Below the pieces are notes generated by a model that was not told the origin of the DNA, did not search any database, and saw only the letters and a program-made list of their open reading frames with translations. From assembly GCF_020509005.1 (NCBI RefSeq), contig NC_063023.1, forward strand, positions 2,232,001 to 2,296,000: a DNA stretch of 64,000 bases, in the 5' to 3' direction. This DNA is from Fulvia fulva. Lineage: Eukaryota > Ascomycota > Dothideomycetes > Mycosphaerellales > Mycosphaerellaceae. Each line of letters opens with the position of its first letter. Positions within the stretch are counted from its first letter, which is position 1. Positions 1 to 12,496 of this stretch are shown piece after piece. The position numbers and the translations under genes are program-made.

Positions 1-1056
1 CTTTTCAACCTGCTCGGGTGTGGTGCTACGGGTATTCTCGGGAAATCCCTGTGACGACCAGGTCGGCACTGGTATTCACAGCTGTAGCACTTAACGAGAC
101 CCTAGCAGTTCACTTCTGCAGGTTCAAGTCGAAGTTAAATGTACTCTCCTATATCTCGGGTCAGCAGTGACTCTATATTCGAAAGTCTGTATAGATGTCA
201 CTCACCGCTGCGTAGGGCTGAATGTCACTAGATTGACGGTATGGATCTCTTGTACTCTGCTTCGTGGTAACACCACAATTGCGGTCACGTTCTGAAAAGG
301 TTTGCTATACTCAGTGTGAAAGCTTAGGCCTCAAACTTCAGATTGCAGGTCATGGCCTTTGTGACCATAGGCGTGCACTGCTCTCTCTTTGAAGCACTGC
401 TCACGCTCAGCCCACTGCCAAGAACTTACACAAACATAGAATTGTTGGTATTAGGATCTAGAGCGCTGCCACCATGCCATTTGAGCAACTGACAAGGGCA
501 AGAGCAGCCGATACTACGAAAGACTGTAGACCCACAGATTACGCCATAGCACTGGAGTGGTTGAAATCATTTGCACACAAGAGCTCAGCCCCAATTGCTG
601 AGAACTATCTGCAGGATTCCGGTCTGCCTGTAAATTGGGCGTAGCGGATAACAGCGCAGCCATCAGCTTCGCGCTGACCCGGTCTTGTTCGGCGCCAACT
701 CAATAGGGGATTTGGTTGCTACAGTTTCGGCAGCTGTCTGCAAAGGCCCAACAGAGCTGAGAGAGCTCGTACGGAGTCACCTTCGTGTCACCATATTGCC
801 GGACGACTCACCGTACTGTGCAGCAGCTGAGACGCCTTGTCAGGATCCGAGAAGGAACAGCGCAAGCAGATCTTCGAGTGGTGCAGAACATGAATGGTGG
901 TATAGTATTGATTGGAACTCGATGATATCTGGCTGAAGTCATACCGCTGTTGTGGCTTCGAGGTTACACAGCATCGCCACAAGGATGTCGGTACGACCAT
1001 GATCTGGGCAATGCAATCTATAACGGGCCAGACTACCGGCTATGCGGACTATACTA
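1..1056. other. Flank downstream of the PKS, no supported gene
   Basis: No recognisable coding region. An ATG at 474 in a good Kozak-like context (GCCACC before it) opens only 56 codons, and the frames after it match no family I know. The cluster may continue left of the window; no transporter or pathway regulator is visible here. Confidence 0.5.
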
Positions 1057-4000
1057 CTAGCTGCATTGCTCGACCAACCACCCAAAAGCTCGTGTAACCT
1101 CAGCACTCCACCTGCCTGAAAACGTGTCGAAGAGGTGCTCTGCACCTTGAATGATCTCGACTTGAGCTTCCACGCCTTGGCTTCGCAAAGCATCGGTGGT
1201 CGCTTGACTTTGCTGCCAAGGTATCAGATCATCAGCCGTTCCGTTGAGAAGATATGTGGGAGTCGCGTAGTTCCCACGATTGATCTGCGTGTATGGGCTG
1301 ATTGATGCTATCGCCTCCTTGTCAGGCATCTGCATGGCGAGGATGTCCTCCGACCTGAGTCCACTGTGTGCCAGCTTTGCTTTGGAAGGCAGGCCGTTGA
1401 CCAAGACTGGGAGTGTCTGTGCATGCCAGTTCATGTGCAGCACGAAACGCCAGCGTTCGTCCTCCATGGACATGGCCAGAGCGGCCATGTTGCGATTCAC
1501 GGCAGGACTATAGCCGGCGATCTGCGTAAGCTCATGTCAGCATACGTTAAGCTACGCGGTCCATAAAGTTCGGTACTCACCGGAGTGTCATGTACGCCCT
1601 CTAACAAATCAAAGTCTGTAGAGCTTGGCTGCTGAGCCAACTGTGGGTAGATTGGCGATCGCCACCAGTCGGAGGAGTAGTCGGTGGGACAGTAGAAGCC
1701 AATGACTGCAGTCGGAGGTCGCAAGCCCTTCTCTAGTGTCGTGAAGGCAGTCGTGAGAGCTAGGTGGCCACCAGTCGAGTAGCCGATGACGACGACTCGC
1801 TTTGGGTCGATAGAGATGCCCCTTAAATGTGCCAAAAGGAACGGGAGAACCTCTCGAGCCCATTGCACTGCTTCGCACGCATCGGTCATCGGTCCTTCGC
1901 GAAGGTTCACCTCTGGACACAGTCTGTAGTCGACGCTGACAGGCAAGATACCTAGGTCCAAAAGCTGTGCAACGTGCCTGAGATTGATATGGCGTCGCGT
2001 ATGCAGAACGTGTCCACCGCCGTGAAGCATCAACGCTGGAGACAGCTGATTAGCGACGGCCCTTTCATGTGTCGGAGCTAGACTCACCCACTGCACGACT
2101 TTCACCAGCATTGCTGCATTCCCTCGGGAGGTAAATGTCTGCCATGAGATCGATATCGCCAGCTTGCTTCCACCGCACGGTGTTGGGTTGTAGTTGCGCG
2201 TACTGGAGCTGGAATCGCTGACATTGAGCTGGACTTGAACGCGGTGATGATTCGCAGTGTTTGCGACTCCTCAGAGTCTCCACCAGTCCACTTCACTTCC
2301 CCAAACCCTGCAGTACGCAAGCTCCGGTCCCAGAATTGCTCGTCAGCTAGAACGTGCTCGCGGCCATCTTCGAAGAGCCACCAGCCATCTAGCAGCCCAA
2401 AGACTAGATCAAACCAGAAGATGTTTCGTGTGAACTCCACAAGACACACGAACCCCCCTGGCTTGAGCATTTGCTGCATATGCTGGCCTGTCCGCTTCAG
2501 ATCTTTGGTGGCATGGATGCAGTTTGTTGACAAGATCAAGTCGTACTTCGCCAGGTGCTCGGTTGAAGGTGGGCTCTCGACGTCCATGGTGATGAATCTC
2601 ATGTTTTGGTGAGAGGCGAACTTCTTTTCCGCATTAGTGACCAAGCCGCGGGAAAGATCGCTGAAGATATACTCGAAGTCGAGGCCTTGAGATTCCAGCA
2701 GACTTATGATGTGTTTCGTAGTGCCTCCTGTTCCGCCGCCTATCTCAAGGATGCGGATAGGTTGAGTGACATCTGATTGCGAGAATGTTGACAGCAGATA
2801 AACACCGAGCAGACGAGTAATAGCCTTGTACATCGGTCCGTTGGTGTAGACATTCTCTAGGAGATTCTTATTCTGCTTGTCCATAAAGAGTGGACGCAGC
2901 GGATCGGCCTTCCCAGCTAGACAGTCACCAAGACGGGAGCCAGTGACTGCCAGGAGCCTATGTTCGTCTGTGAGCCGTGGAAAGGCCGCAATGATATGGT
3001 CCAGGATCTCCGATGCTGGCGTTGGATCCATTGAGACCTCCGATCTGCAGAATATGCCATGCTTTTTGGAGATGAGGTCAGCGTCTTCCAGTATTTTGTA
3101 TAGCTGCTGGACCAAGCTCGCGTGCTCGGGAAGGTATGTGATGGTAGGAAGGACTTGCCCAGACACGATACTTGAGAGATTACAGCCGAGCTGTGCGAAG
3201 GCCTCTACCACGTAAGCTAGTGTGAGGCGTTTTTGAGTCGGATAGACCTTTGACCAGAACCCGCTGAAACCTTCTTGCGCAGCGAACGAATCGTACGTGC
3301 CTTGCACTTCCAGGAACGAGCGCTGAGCGCGAGAGCCAATAGAGGCTGTAGATTTGGGGGGAGTGACTAACTCTTCTGGCTCGTTAGTCTCAAAGACTCC
3401 GGGTGTGGTGGCTCCAGTCCCAGGATAGCTAGAGTCAATCTCGCTCGATGAAGTGACAGAGCCGTTTTCAGACGTCTTATCGGACGAGTCCTGGTCAACT
3501 GCAGGAGATCTTATGTTAACGGTCACCGGAGTAGCGCCTGGAATCTGCTGAGATAGGTACTCTGCCAATCTGCCGGGGGTGTCAAGAGAAGGCCAGTCAT
3601 TCGTGGGAATGTTGATGTTGAACTGCGATTGAACTTCCGACTGAACTTCCATGACCATCAAAGAGTCAATACCAAGATCATCAAGCGAGGACTCTGGTCG
3701 TATAGACGCCACAGGTATGTCAGACACTTTGTTCAAGAGACTGCTGACCTTTGAAAAGAAGTTCACGCTAGGCACGGCTGGCTGCACGAGCACCGACGGC
3801 ACCGATGACCTACGTGTGGCCGGTGGAGCTGGAGAGGACGTCTGCAATGCCGTCAATACTGGCTGGTCGAGTGACTCTGGGCAAAGTGAGCTGTCGTTCT
3901 GCTCCACGGCGTTGCCAGGCGCGATCTGTGGTGCGACCTGATTGACGCCCTCAAGCGCCTTGCGCAGCCCAGCTACTGCCACTCGGTGAAAGTGTGCTCC

Positions 4001-7000
4001 CACAGCCACGAACACAGCAGATCTCGTGACGGCATCAAAAACCACGATGTCATAGATGGCTTCCTTATCTGTACGTGAAGCGGTGGCGTAGACTGCAAAC
4101 TTTGAGCCCGGCGACGCACACAGACCGGCACCGTAGATCAAACGCTCCGTCTGGGTGCACACGAAGATCTGATGGTCAGGCAATTCACTAAGAATGTTGA
4201 TGTGGAGTCCTGCAATCTGGAAGAAGTTGTCGACAAGCACAGGTATGCCAAGCTTGGGGTTCTTGATGCGGTCTTCGTCCTTCGGAACAGTAATGAGGCC
4301 GCAAGCGTCTTGTTGATGACTGTAGACAGCTTGCACACCCTTGTAGTAAGCAGCATAGGTGACGGCTTTGGAGAATGCCTTGTAGACTGTGGTACGTCCT
4401 TTCAGAACCTCAGCTTCCGGTTGTTCCAACAACGCTTGTATCCTGTTGAAACCAGTAAGCCGTTCAAAGGTCGCCAGTTTTGACCCGAGACTTCCTTGCG
4501 AAGCTGAAAAGGTAAGGACGCCTTGAGCATGAGAGCGGGTGTTGCCAATCCCTGCCGAGCTTTGCACAGTGAAGGGCCATCTGTCTGTTTTGTCGATATT
4601 GCCTACGATCAGCTTGATCTCGCGAGACGTGTCTAGTCCGAGTGGCGAGTTGATCCGAAGGTCTTGTACTTCTGGGGCTTGGTTGTCAATTCGTGCAGCA
4701 AGTATGCTGACGGCCTGCAGCGCCAGTGCAGTGTAGAGCGGAGCGGGACAGAGAGGCTGCCCAAGCACTGCGTGCCCTTCCACGAGTATCTTGAACTCTT
4801 CACTAATTGGATCAATAGTGAAGGTCGCCGTGGACTGGTCTTTGCGCTGGAACGTCAACAACTCGTGCTTTTGTTGGGCCGCAGGGAATTCGGACTGCCT
4901 TGTGATAGGTGCTGTGGTAGCGCTGTCCTTCCATTCAAGCCAGTGCTTCGTGCCACGGAATTGATGTCCGGGAAGATTGAGGGTCATGTAGGCAGGTCTT
5001 TGAATGGGATGGGTCAGCCAGAAACGTACAGAGTGATTTTGCCGCGAGAGGTCAGCTGTAGCCGTAGAGAGTAGGCTCAAAGCGCTGTCAGATCCGAGCG
5101 GTACATGGATGAAAGTATGACTCGAGGAGTCTCCCAAAGCCCTCTTGACCATGGCTGGAGCTGACGCTCCTGTGCTCGCTTCGACCCAGGTGCATGGTCC
5201 TAGGCGACGTGAAAGTCTTTCGACAGCGTTGACAAAGAACACTGGTTCTCTAGTGTGCTGTGCGATCAGACTAGGAGTAGCGTTCGTCCAGCTGACATCC
5301 TTTGTGCAGGTCTCCAATGGTATAGATGGCGTACGAAAGCTGACAGTGGCTGCTAGCTCTCGGAGCTGGGGCAGAAGTGGCTCCGTGAAGACCGAGTGAA
5401 ATCCATGTGTGACCGGAAGACGCCTGCACTTGAAGCCGGTGCCGGGCAGCTTCGCTTCCAAGGCATCAATAGACGAAGCTGTGCCAACAACAACGTGACT
5501 TGAACGTCCGTTGTAGCACGCGATCTCCAGCGTCGCGCCTTCGGCTTCCACCGCAGCGACGAGCTTCTGGACACTCTGGGCAGATGCCTCGATCGCAATC
5601 ATGTCTCCGGAATTGGGGCCCCATAGCTCCTTGATCAGGCGCGCACGACCGCAAACAAGAGTGATGCCATCTCCGAGGCTGAGGCCGCCTGCGACAGTGA
5701 GAGCAGTCAGCTGCCCAAAACTGTGCCCAATGACTGCATCTACCTGTAGACCGCAGTTCAACCATGCTTTGGCGGACGAGTACTGCAGTGCAAATAGCAT
5801 AGCGTGCAGCTGTACGATGTCCTCGATTGGCTCTGTTTGGAAGATGCTCGGAAACAGGCTCGGGTGGCCCAGTCCACGAACGATATCGTCGCATTGCCGC
5901 AAGTGTGATTGTAGAAGAAGGCAAGACTCAAACATGCCTCGATCCAGGCCAATACAGCTCTTCACCTGCCCACCAAAACATAGAACAACGGGCTTTGACT
6001 GCTGGCTTTGAATCGGTGCAGCGAGGGCCTTCGATAGCGCTGGCTCAATGTCGCCCGACGCTGGTAGAACTGCAACGACCTGGTGTGATAGTGCACGATT
6101 CTGTGAGCTTCCCAATGCGTTGGCGAGACTTGGAATGAAGGATGCTTGAGTCCGGTCTTGGTGACGGCCTGCGAAGGTCTTGATCGCCTGGCAATTCGCT
6201 TGTAGCGCATCTACACCATCGCCAGAAATGACAATAGGATACGAGACACCATGAGGTAATCTGTGCAGCTTTGTGGAAGAAGTCTGAACGGGTGCTTGAG
6301 CCACGATCATAGCTGCATTGCTGCCAGCCGCTCCGTAGTTGTTGATGCAAGCAATCTTACGTGGCGCGGTCCATGGGCGAATAGTGGTCGGTATGTTGAC
6401 CTGTGTAGAGATACCGTTGGCGAGCTTCGGGTTGGTATCGGAGAAATTCGCTTGTGGTGGAACATTCGCATGCTGAAACATCAAACAGACCTTGATCAGC
6501 GATGCCACTCCTGCCGCGGCCTCCAAGTGCCCAATGCTGCCTTTGACAGAGGCGATGGATAGTGCCGACTGCCTTGATGAGCCGTGCTTTGCGAAGACCG
6601 ATGTGATGCTTTCAAACTCGATCGGATCGCCGACTGGCGTACCGGTACCGTGAGCTTCCACATAGGACACCTCTGAAGCATCAAATCCGCTCTTCGACAC
6701 GACTTTCTGGTACAGCTCAGCTTGTGAGCCACCGTGTGGAACAGTAATGCCGGTGCAGTTTCTGTTCTGGTTGACGCCAGTGCTTGCAATGACACAGCGG
6801 ATATCGTCACCATCTGCCAGAGCGCTCTTGAGGCTCTTGAGTACCACCAGCCCAACACCCTCGCCTCGGCAATAGCCATCGGCACTGGCATCGAAGGGCT
6901 TGCACGGACCTGTTTGGCTTAGGAAAGAAGCCGCGTCTAAGTTCTGGTAGAAGTTCGGTGAGGTGTACAAAGAGACGCCGCCAGCCAGAGCCTGACTGCA

Positions 7001-8730
7001 TTCGCCTGAAGCGATGGCCTTGCATGTTGCATCGATAGCAACCGCAGATGAAGAGCAAGCTGTGTCGTATACAATTGATGGTCCAGTCCAGTCGAAGTAG
7101 TGACTGATACGACCAGTCAGGAAAGCTTTCAGTGTGCCCAACGTTGAGTATGCAGTCGGGTTGTGCGAAGCGACGTTGTCATTGTAGTCGTTCGAGCAGG
7201 CTCCGATGTAGACACCGACATCTCGGGCCCTCTGTTCTGGCCAGGGGCCAAAGTGACCAGCGGACTCCATAGCAGTATAGGCACATTGCAATAGAAGTCT
7301 TTGCTGTGGATCCATTGATGCAGCTTCCCGACTAGACTTTTTGAAGAACTGGTGATCGAATGCATCGACTTCTTTCAGAAAGTTGCCCCAGAAGGGAGCA
7401 CCGTCGTGCGATCTTCGAAGGTCGGAAGTTTTGAATCTATCAGCTGGCATACGCTCGTGCATCGATCTGCCAGACTCGAGCAAATCCCAGAATTGGTCGA
7501 GATTATCTGCGCCCGGGAAGCGGCACGCGAGTCCCACGACAGCGACAGCATGATCAGGATAATGCAGAGTGTCTTCGCCGGCGGCAGTGATCGGCGAAGA
7601 GAATGAACCCTCTTCCTTCAAAAAACGTCGAGGTGCGACCATGAAGCTTGACTTGATGAACGACGGCATATACTCAACAGTTCCGAAAGCGACTATAGTG
7701 GTACGGGCCTCGGGCCATGATGAGATCGGTTCCACAGCCCTCGACATATTGTTGTACCAGTCTGATCGCTTGCAAAGAATGTCTTCGATGATGCAGCCGA
7801 TAGCATTTGACTCCGGGAGAACGTCGCCGGTGCTGTTTGAGCGGACCGGAGCAAGAAGTCCAGGCAGTGAATAACAGTTGCCATCTAACCCCATGGAGGA
7901 TCGGACCTGAGCTGCGATGTGCTCATTCCTCGAGCTATGGTAGCTGCCGGTCAGAGCTAACATTTTGACAGACATGCCGCATCCGGCAAGTGTTGTTGTG
8001 ATAGCGGCCATATCAGAGGTGTTGGCAGTCACTGTGACAGAAGACACATCAGAGACCACGGAGATGTATGCCTGCGATGCTGTCAGAAGCTGCACTCCCC
8101 CAAACAAGTCGGCTGACTTACATCGGTGTAGCGTGCTAGAGTGGCCTCGACCTGCTTGCCACCATCATCGCCCGACCACCGTACAATGGCAGACACGACC
8201 TGCTGGCCATTCTTGAGCGATTCGAGATCAACGTGAGCACCAATACACAACGCCAGCCTGATGGCTGAAGAGCTACAAGCGCCAAAGTCTTTTGCAGACT
8301 TCATGGTTGCGACAGCGTGTGCACTGATAAGCCCGGTGCAGAAGCCCTGCACGCCACCATGAGTAACATTCTGCATGATCGAGGAGTATGTTGTCTGCGA
8401 GAACTGCTGTAGGTACTGGCGATACTGAACCAAATGCATGATTACGGTCAGAGGCATAGTGATCTGGTTTGCAGTAGCGTCTGCCTTCTCGTGGCTGTTG
8501 CTGTCCAGGAGCCACGACTTGAGAGCAGCTACATTGGCAGCGCCAGGTAAGGCTCCTAAGCGCTCGTCTTGCTCGACGAGGACATTCCAGGAGACTGGCA
8601 GATCCTGGATACATTGCTGCATATCGAGGAGGGCTGGGTCGTCTTGCAAGACATGGCGAAGCCGCTGCATGGTGGAGGTGTTTGGGCATGGCTCTTGAGG
8701 CCCGAAGGCCAGCATGCTTGGTTTGTCCAT
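1057..8730 (-). CDS. Non-reducing polyketide synthase, SAT-KS-AT-PT-ACP-CMeT-esterase
   Basis: Makes a C-methylated aromatic polyketide (orsellinic-acid type) from acetyl/malonyl-CoA and SAM. Domains in order: SAT with GFCTG (Cys131); KS from about residue 377 with DTACSSS (Cys542); AT with GHSFG (Ser987); PT with EGHAVLG (His1303) and VDNFF (Asp1484); one ACP with GIDSL (Ser1673); CMeT with EIGGGTGG (about 1979); a C-terminal esterase with HGGGH, GYSTGG and a later Asp and His. About 2,500 aa, usual for this group (compare MpaC, AusA). Start at 8730 is preferred; an in-frame ATG at 8763 is the alternative. Introns: 8121-8072, 2087-2036 and 1580-1522, all with good signals. Between CMeT and esterase (about 2245-2175) the frame changes by one base and no normal intron explains it (see findings). 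It shares a 545 bp promoter with the reductase gene. Family call is firm; the exact product is inference. Confidence 0.95.
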
Positions 8731-9275
8731 CGTGTGGCTGGTAGTGCCGTTGAGGTATTGCACGTTTGTTGAAGTTGGTGAAGTCTCTGTTTCTGCTGGT
8801 TGATACTTTGGACCGCAAAGCTTCTTCTTTCCAGTCTATACCACCACTCTGCTCCAATGCGTTCACCGCCATGCTGTAGCGCCGTAGGGCTGAGGCTGTC
8901 CGTTTGCGCTGTGCTCGGGTCCACGAGGTGGGTATCACAAGCTGAGAGATGCATTGTAGCATACTGACCAGACCAGCCCAGATGTAAGGTCCACAGCCAA
9001 GCCTCAATACATCACTCCGAGGAGTCGCGCAGCCGTAAAGATGGCACGGGTGACCAACTTGGCTATGATTTGTGATACTGTAGATGACCAGCGGACCCGC
9101 GAAGACATTGGCCGGCCGGTCGCCGAGCTGAAGATGGAGAACGAACGTCGACAGAGGTGTCAATGGCACATCTCGACAGAAAGCAGATTCCAACATGCTG
9201 CAAACCGACCAGCGAATCGCTTGTTGAAACATTCGAAACCCAGACAAGCCGTCCTACAAGGCATCGAGCCGCAAA
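8731..9275. promoter_or_regulatory. Bidirectional promoter, PKS and A-T-R reductase
   Basis: The two start codons face away from each other across 545 bp, so this stretch should drive both genes. It contains a perfect 12-base palindrome ACTCCGAGGAGT at 9014-9025 and a CCGGCCGG near 9110. Palindromes with CCG/CGG half sites are the sort of site bound by fungal Zn2Cys6 regulators, but no factor can be named. Confidence 0.6.
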
Positions 9276-12200
9276 ATGGGCGACATGGCAGCAGCAACGT
9301 CCAGCGACGACTTCCATCGCCCAGTTGTCACTCTTCGAGATCCGGACTGCCCATTCCACAGCATCTTGGACCTCGTCGACTTCAACGCCAAACACAATCC
9401 AAACCACACCTTCGCAATCCAGCTGACCAAGGACGTCGACGGGGGTCTGACGGAAAAGCTCGTCATCAGCTTCCGTACCTTGAAGTCAACAATCTTAGCA
9501 TGCAGCAATGATCTTGCTCAGACTGTCTTGGGAGGAGCTCCAGAAGCTTCGCAGCCAGTGGCTCTCCTCATGGCAAGCCATGTCTGCCTGATCATCTACA
9601 TGTTTGCACTGATGCATCGCAAAGTTCCGGTCGTGTTGCTTTCAGCACGGTTGAGTCCTTCGGCTATCGAGCACTTGCTGAAGGCGACCGGAACGTCCAA
9701 GATCATTGCCAGCGCAAACCTGCTCGAGCGCGTAAAAGACGCCGTGGCGAATCATGTGTCGTTCGAGCAATTTTCAGTCCATGAACAGGAGTCCTTGGAA
9801 GCTCTGATTGCCAGGGACGAGAGCATGTCGATGTCCAGTCATACCTCGTTGGCACAGGGCACGCCGACCAAGCATACCGAACACAGTCTGATTCTTCACT
9901 CATCAGGCACTACGGGCATGCCGAAGCCAATATACCACACAGAGCGTTATCTGCTGGCATTTGCTACCTGCCATGATCTGCCCGTAACCCCGGATGGACC
10001 ATGCTTGTCAACACTGCCGCTCTTCCATGGATATGGCCTGCTTCCCTCATGCCTGGCCTTGAGTGTGGGACTGACAGTATGCTTGCCTCCAAAATCGGAG
10101 ATACCAAATGCGCCCGCCATGGTTCATTACCTTCGACTCGTCAACGCCGGGTCGCTCATCAGCGTGCCGTCGGTATTGGAAGACATGGCAGCATCCGATG
10201 GGCTCAAAGTGTTGAAGCAACTTGCGTTCGTCGCTTTCGGAGGCGGCAAGCTGAAAGAATCTGCTGGACAAGCACTCATTGTAGGTGGAGTACCATTGTT
10301 GAACCATTACGGCGCAACCGAGAGTGGTCCTCTGGCGCCGATCTTTGTTCCCGGAAGTGACTATGATTGGCATTATTTTCGACTTCGCGAGGATGCAGGC
10401 ATCCAGCTTCAGCCGACCGGTGTGAACGACGATGGACGGCAACAGTTTCGCTTGTCGGTTCAGCCACCGGGTTGGAACAGTATTTTTCAGATCCAAGATG
10501 AGCTTGTTCGAGCACCGCTTAGTGTCCACCAGAACTATGCAGCTGTTGGCAGGATGGATGATGTATTGGTGCTGGCCAATGGTGAGAAAGTCCGACCAGG
10601 GATACTGGAAGCCCAGGTCACAGAGCATCCAGATGTCAAGTCTGCCATCGTCTTTGGTAACGATCAGACTGAGGTCGGCCTGCTGCTCCAGCCAGCACAC
10701 AGGGTCGATGTTCAGGAACATGGTCGGTTCGTGGATTTGATTTGGCCAGATATCCAGAACGCGAACCTGCTGATGGACGCTCATGCGCAAGTTTTATCGA
10801 AACAGTGCGTGATTGTTGTCCCCCATGATGCAGAACTGCCACGATCGGACAAAGGCTCCATACTGCGCAGAGAAGTGTATACGACATTCGAAGTGGAAAT
10901 ATCGAACGTGTACACGCGATTGGACAATTCGGTGAACAAGAAACTCGCCGAGCCTCTGCGTTGGGAGAACTTTGAAGATGATATTAGTACAATGCTCCAT
11001 AAACATTGTCACTTACGATCCCAGCCAGGAGGACTTTCTCCCGACGACGACCTCTTTGCAAGAGGTCTGGACTCCCTTCAGGCAGTGCAACTTCGCCGCA
11101 GGCAACAAGCATCGTTAGCAAATTCGCAGAAGATGGCTCTTCAGGCGGAGTCTCTGCCGCGCGACTTCGTCTACCGCTTTCCATCGATTCGGAAGATGGC
11201 AGACGCAATGCGAGGCGTTCACCACGAGGAGTTCGACACCGAGTTCGACCAAGTTGCGATGGACAAGCTCGTGGCGCAATACTCAACGAGCAATAGAGTG
11301 CATATTGCACTTATCACTGGAGCTACTGGAGGTCTGGGCTCGCACGTTGTCGAGCACCTGGCGAAGTCACCCAACATCCATACTGTCTTTTGTCTCATAC
11401 GCCCAGAGCCGGAGTGTGATCCAAAGGCGAGATTGTTGAAGGCTTTGAGCCTCAGAGGGCTTGACCTGGACGAGGTGGCAGAAAGTAAGGTCCGCGTTCT
11501 GGAGTGCGACCTTGCAAGTCAGGACCTGGGCCTAAGCGGGGAGGACTACCAGCAAGTCTTGACCTCTGTCAGATGGGTCATGCATGCTGGTTGGCCAATG
11601 GACTTTAAACTGACTCTGGCGTCCTTTGCACCTGCTTTCCAAGCTCTGCGAAACCTGCTGTCTCTCGTTGATAAGATCGGCAGATCTGGCAGAGATGCGA
11701 CACCGAAGTTTGTATTCATCTCTTGCTGCGCACTGGACATTGGCTATGCGAGGGCAAAGCTTGTGTGCGAAGCCATTGTTGAACATGCTTCCACACACTG
11801 CTCGACTGCCACTGTCCAGTACATCCGAATGGGACAACTATGCGGAAACTCAAAGACTGGGATCTGGAACGAGGAGGAACATATACCTGCCCTGTTGAAG
11901 AGCAGCCTGGTCATGGGTGCCTTGCCAGAGATGTCAGGAACGCTGTCCTGGATCCCAGTGGATCAAGCCGCGGAGGTTGCGTGTGACATTCTCTTGGACA
12001 CTGGATCGGAGAGGCTCTGCTTCCATGTAGAGTCGCCGATACGACAGTCTTGGGCGGATATGTTGTCCATCATACGCCGCCAACTCGGTCTTCACAAGAC
12101 CACGGCGTACGATCAGTGGCTGGCCGAATTGTCCCAGACGGCGTCAACCGACTCTCCCGCTGTCAAGCTTTTGCCTAACTTCCAGACACACTTCGAGCGT

Positions 12201-12338
12201 ATGGCGTGCGGACAGGTAACTCTGGATACATTCGCAGCGCGTGAGGTCTCTCCAGCACTCAGACGCGTGGGTGGAGTGAGCGATGTGGAGATCGGGAGAT
12301 ATGTTGCTCGATGGCGCGAGTCGGGATTCCTCAAGTAG
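9276..12338 (+). CDS. NRPS-like aryl-acid reductase (A-T-R)
   Basis: Intronless, 1,020 aa. It should adenylate a free aromatic acid, load it on its own carrier domain and release it as the aldehyde with NADPH. Adenylation domain: SSGTTGMPKP (about 209), HYGATESG (about 344), GRMDDVLVLANGEKVRP (about 427). Carrier domain: GLDSLQ with Ser600. Reductase domain: TGATGGLGSH from residue 681, then YxxxK at Tyr824/Lys828. There is no condensation domain. Paired NR-PKS and A-T-R enzymes are known for aryl-aldehyde formation in Aspergillus terreus, and StbB belongs to the same class. Odd point: only about seven residues separate the FISC segment (normally ...SS...) from GYARAK, where relatives have a loop roughly 25 residues longer. 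The divergent PKS is the likely substrate source. Confidence 0.93.
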   Translation: MGDMAAATSSDDFHRPVVTLRDPDCPFHSILDLVDFNAKHNPNHTFAIQLTKDVDGGLTEKLVISFRTLKSTILACSNDLAQTVLGGAPEASQPVALLMASHVCLIIYMFALMHRKVPVVLLSARLSPSAIEHLLKATGTSKIIASANLLERVKDAVANHVSFEQFSVHEQESLEALIARDESMSMSSHTSLAQGTPTKHTEHSLILHSSGTTGMPKPIYHTERYLLAFATCHDLPVTPDGPCLSTLPLFHGYGLLPSCLALSVGLTVCLPPKSEIPNAPAMVHYLRLVNAGSLISVPSVLEDMAASDGLKVLKQLAFVAFGGGKLKESAGQALIVGGVPLLNHYGATESGPLAPIFVPGSDYDWHYFRLREDAGIQLQPTGVNDDGRQQFRLSVQPPGWNSIFQIQDELVRAPLSVHQNYAAVGRMDDVLVLANGEKVRPGILEAQVTEHPDVKSAIVFGNDQTEVGLLLQPAHRVDVQEHGRFVDLIWPDIQNANLLMDAHAQVLSKQCVIVVPHDAELPRSDKGSILRREVYTTFEVEISNVYTRLDNSVNKKLAEPLRWENFEDDISTMLHKHCHLRSQPGGLSPDDDLFARGLDSLQAVQLRRRQQASLANSQKMALQAESLPRDFVYRFPSIRKMADAMRGVHHEEFDTEFDQVAMDKLVAQYSTSNRVHIALITGATGGLGSHVVEHLAKSPNIHTVFCLIRPEPECDPKARLLKALSLRGLDLDEVAESKVRVLECDLASQDLGLSGEDYQQVLTSVRWVMHAGWPMDFKLTLASFAPAFQALRNLLSLVDKIGRSGRDATPKFVFISCCALDIGYARAKLVCEAIVEHASTHCSTATVQYIRMGQLCGNSKTGIWNEEEHIPALLKSSLVMGALPEMSGTLSWIPVDQAAEVACDILLDTGSERLCFHVESPIRQSWADMLSIIRRQLGLHKTTAYDQWLAELSQTASTDSPAVKLLPNFQTHFERMACGQVTLDTFAAREVSPALRRVGGVSDVEIGRYVARWRESGFLK

Positions 12339-12496
12339 TACCAGATAGGACTGGATCATACACTGTTCCGTAACGATGGGCCACTCAAAGACCAGAAGCA
12401 AAGGCAAAAGATACATGCAGTAAGAGACGTGCAGAAGTCAGGAACGTCGGATGTCAGGTGCAATATCTTGGCTGATGACTAAACGACTGTCTGGAT

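Noticed and set aside
474..644. Small open frame with a good Kozak context left of the PKS
   Set aside because: 56 codons with no recognisable sequence. A possible 77 nt intron leads into another unrecognised frame; too weak to call.
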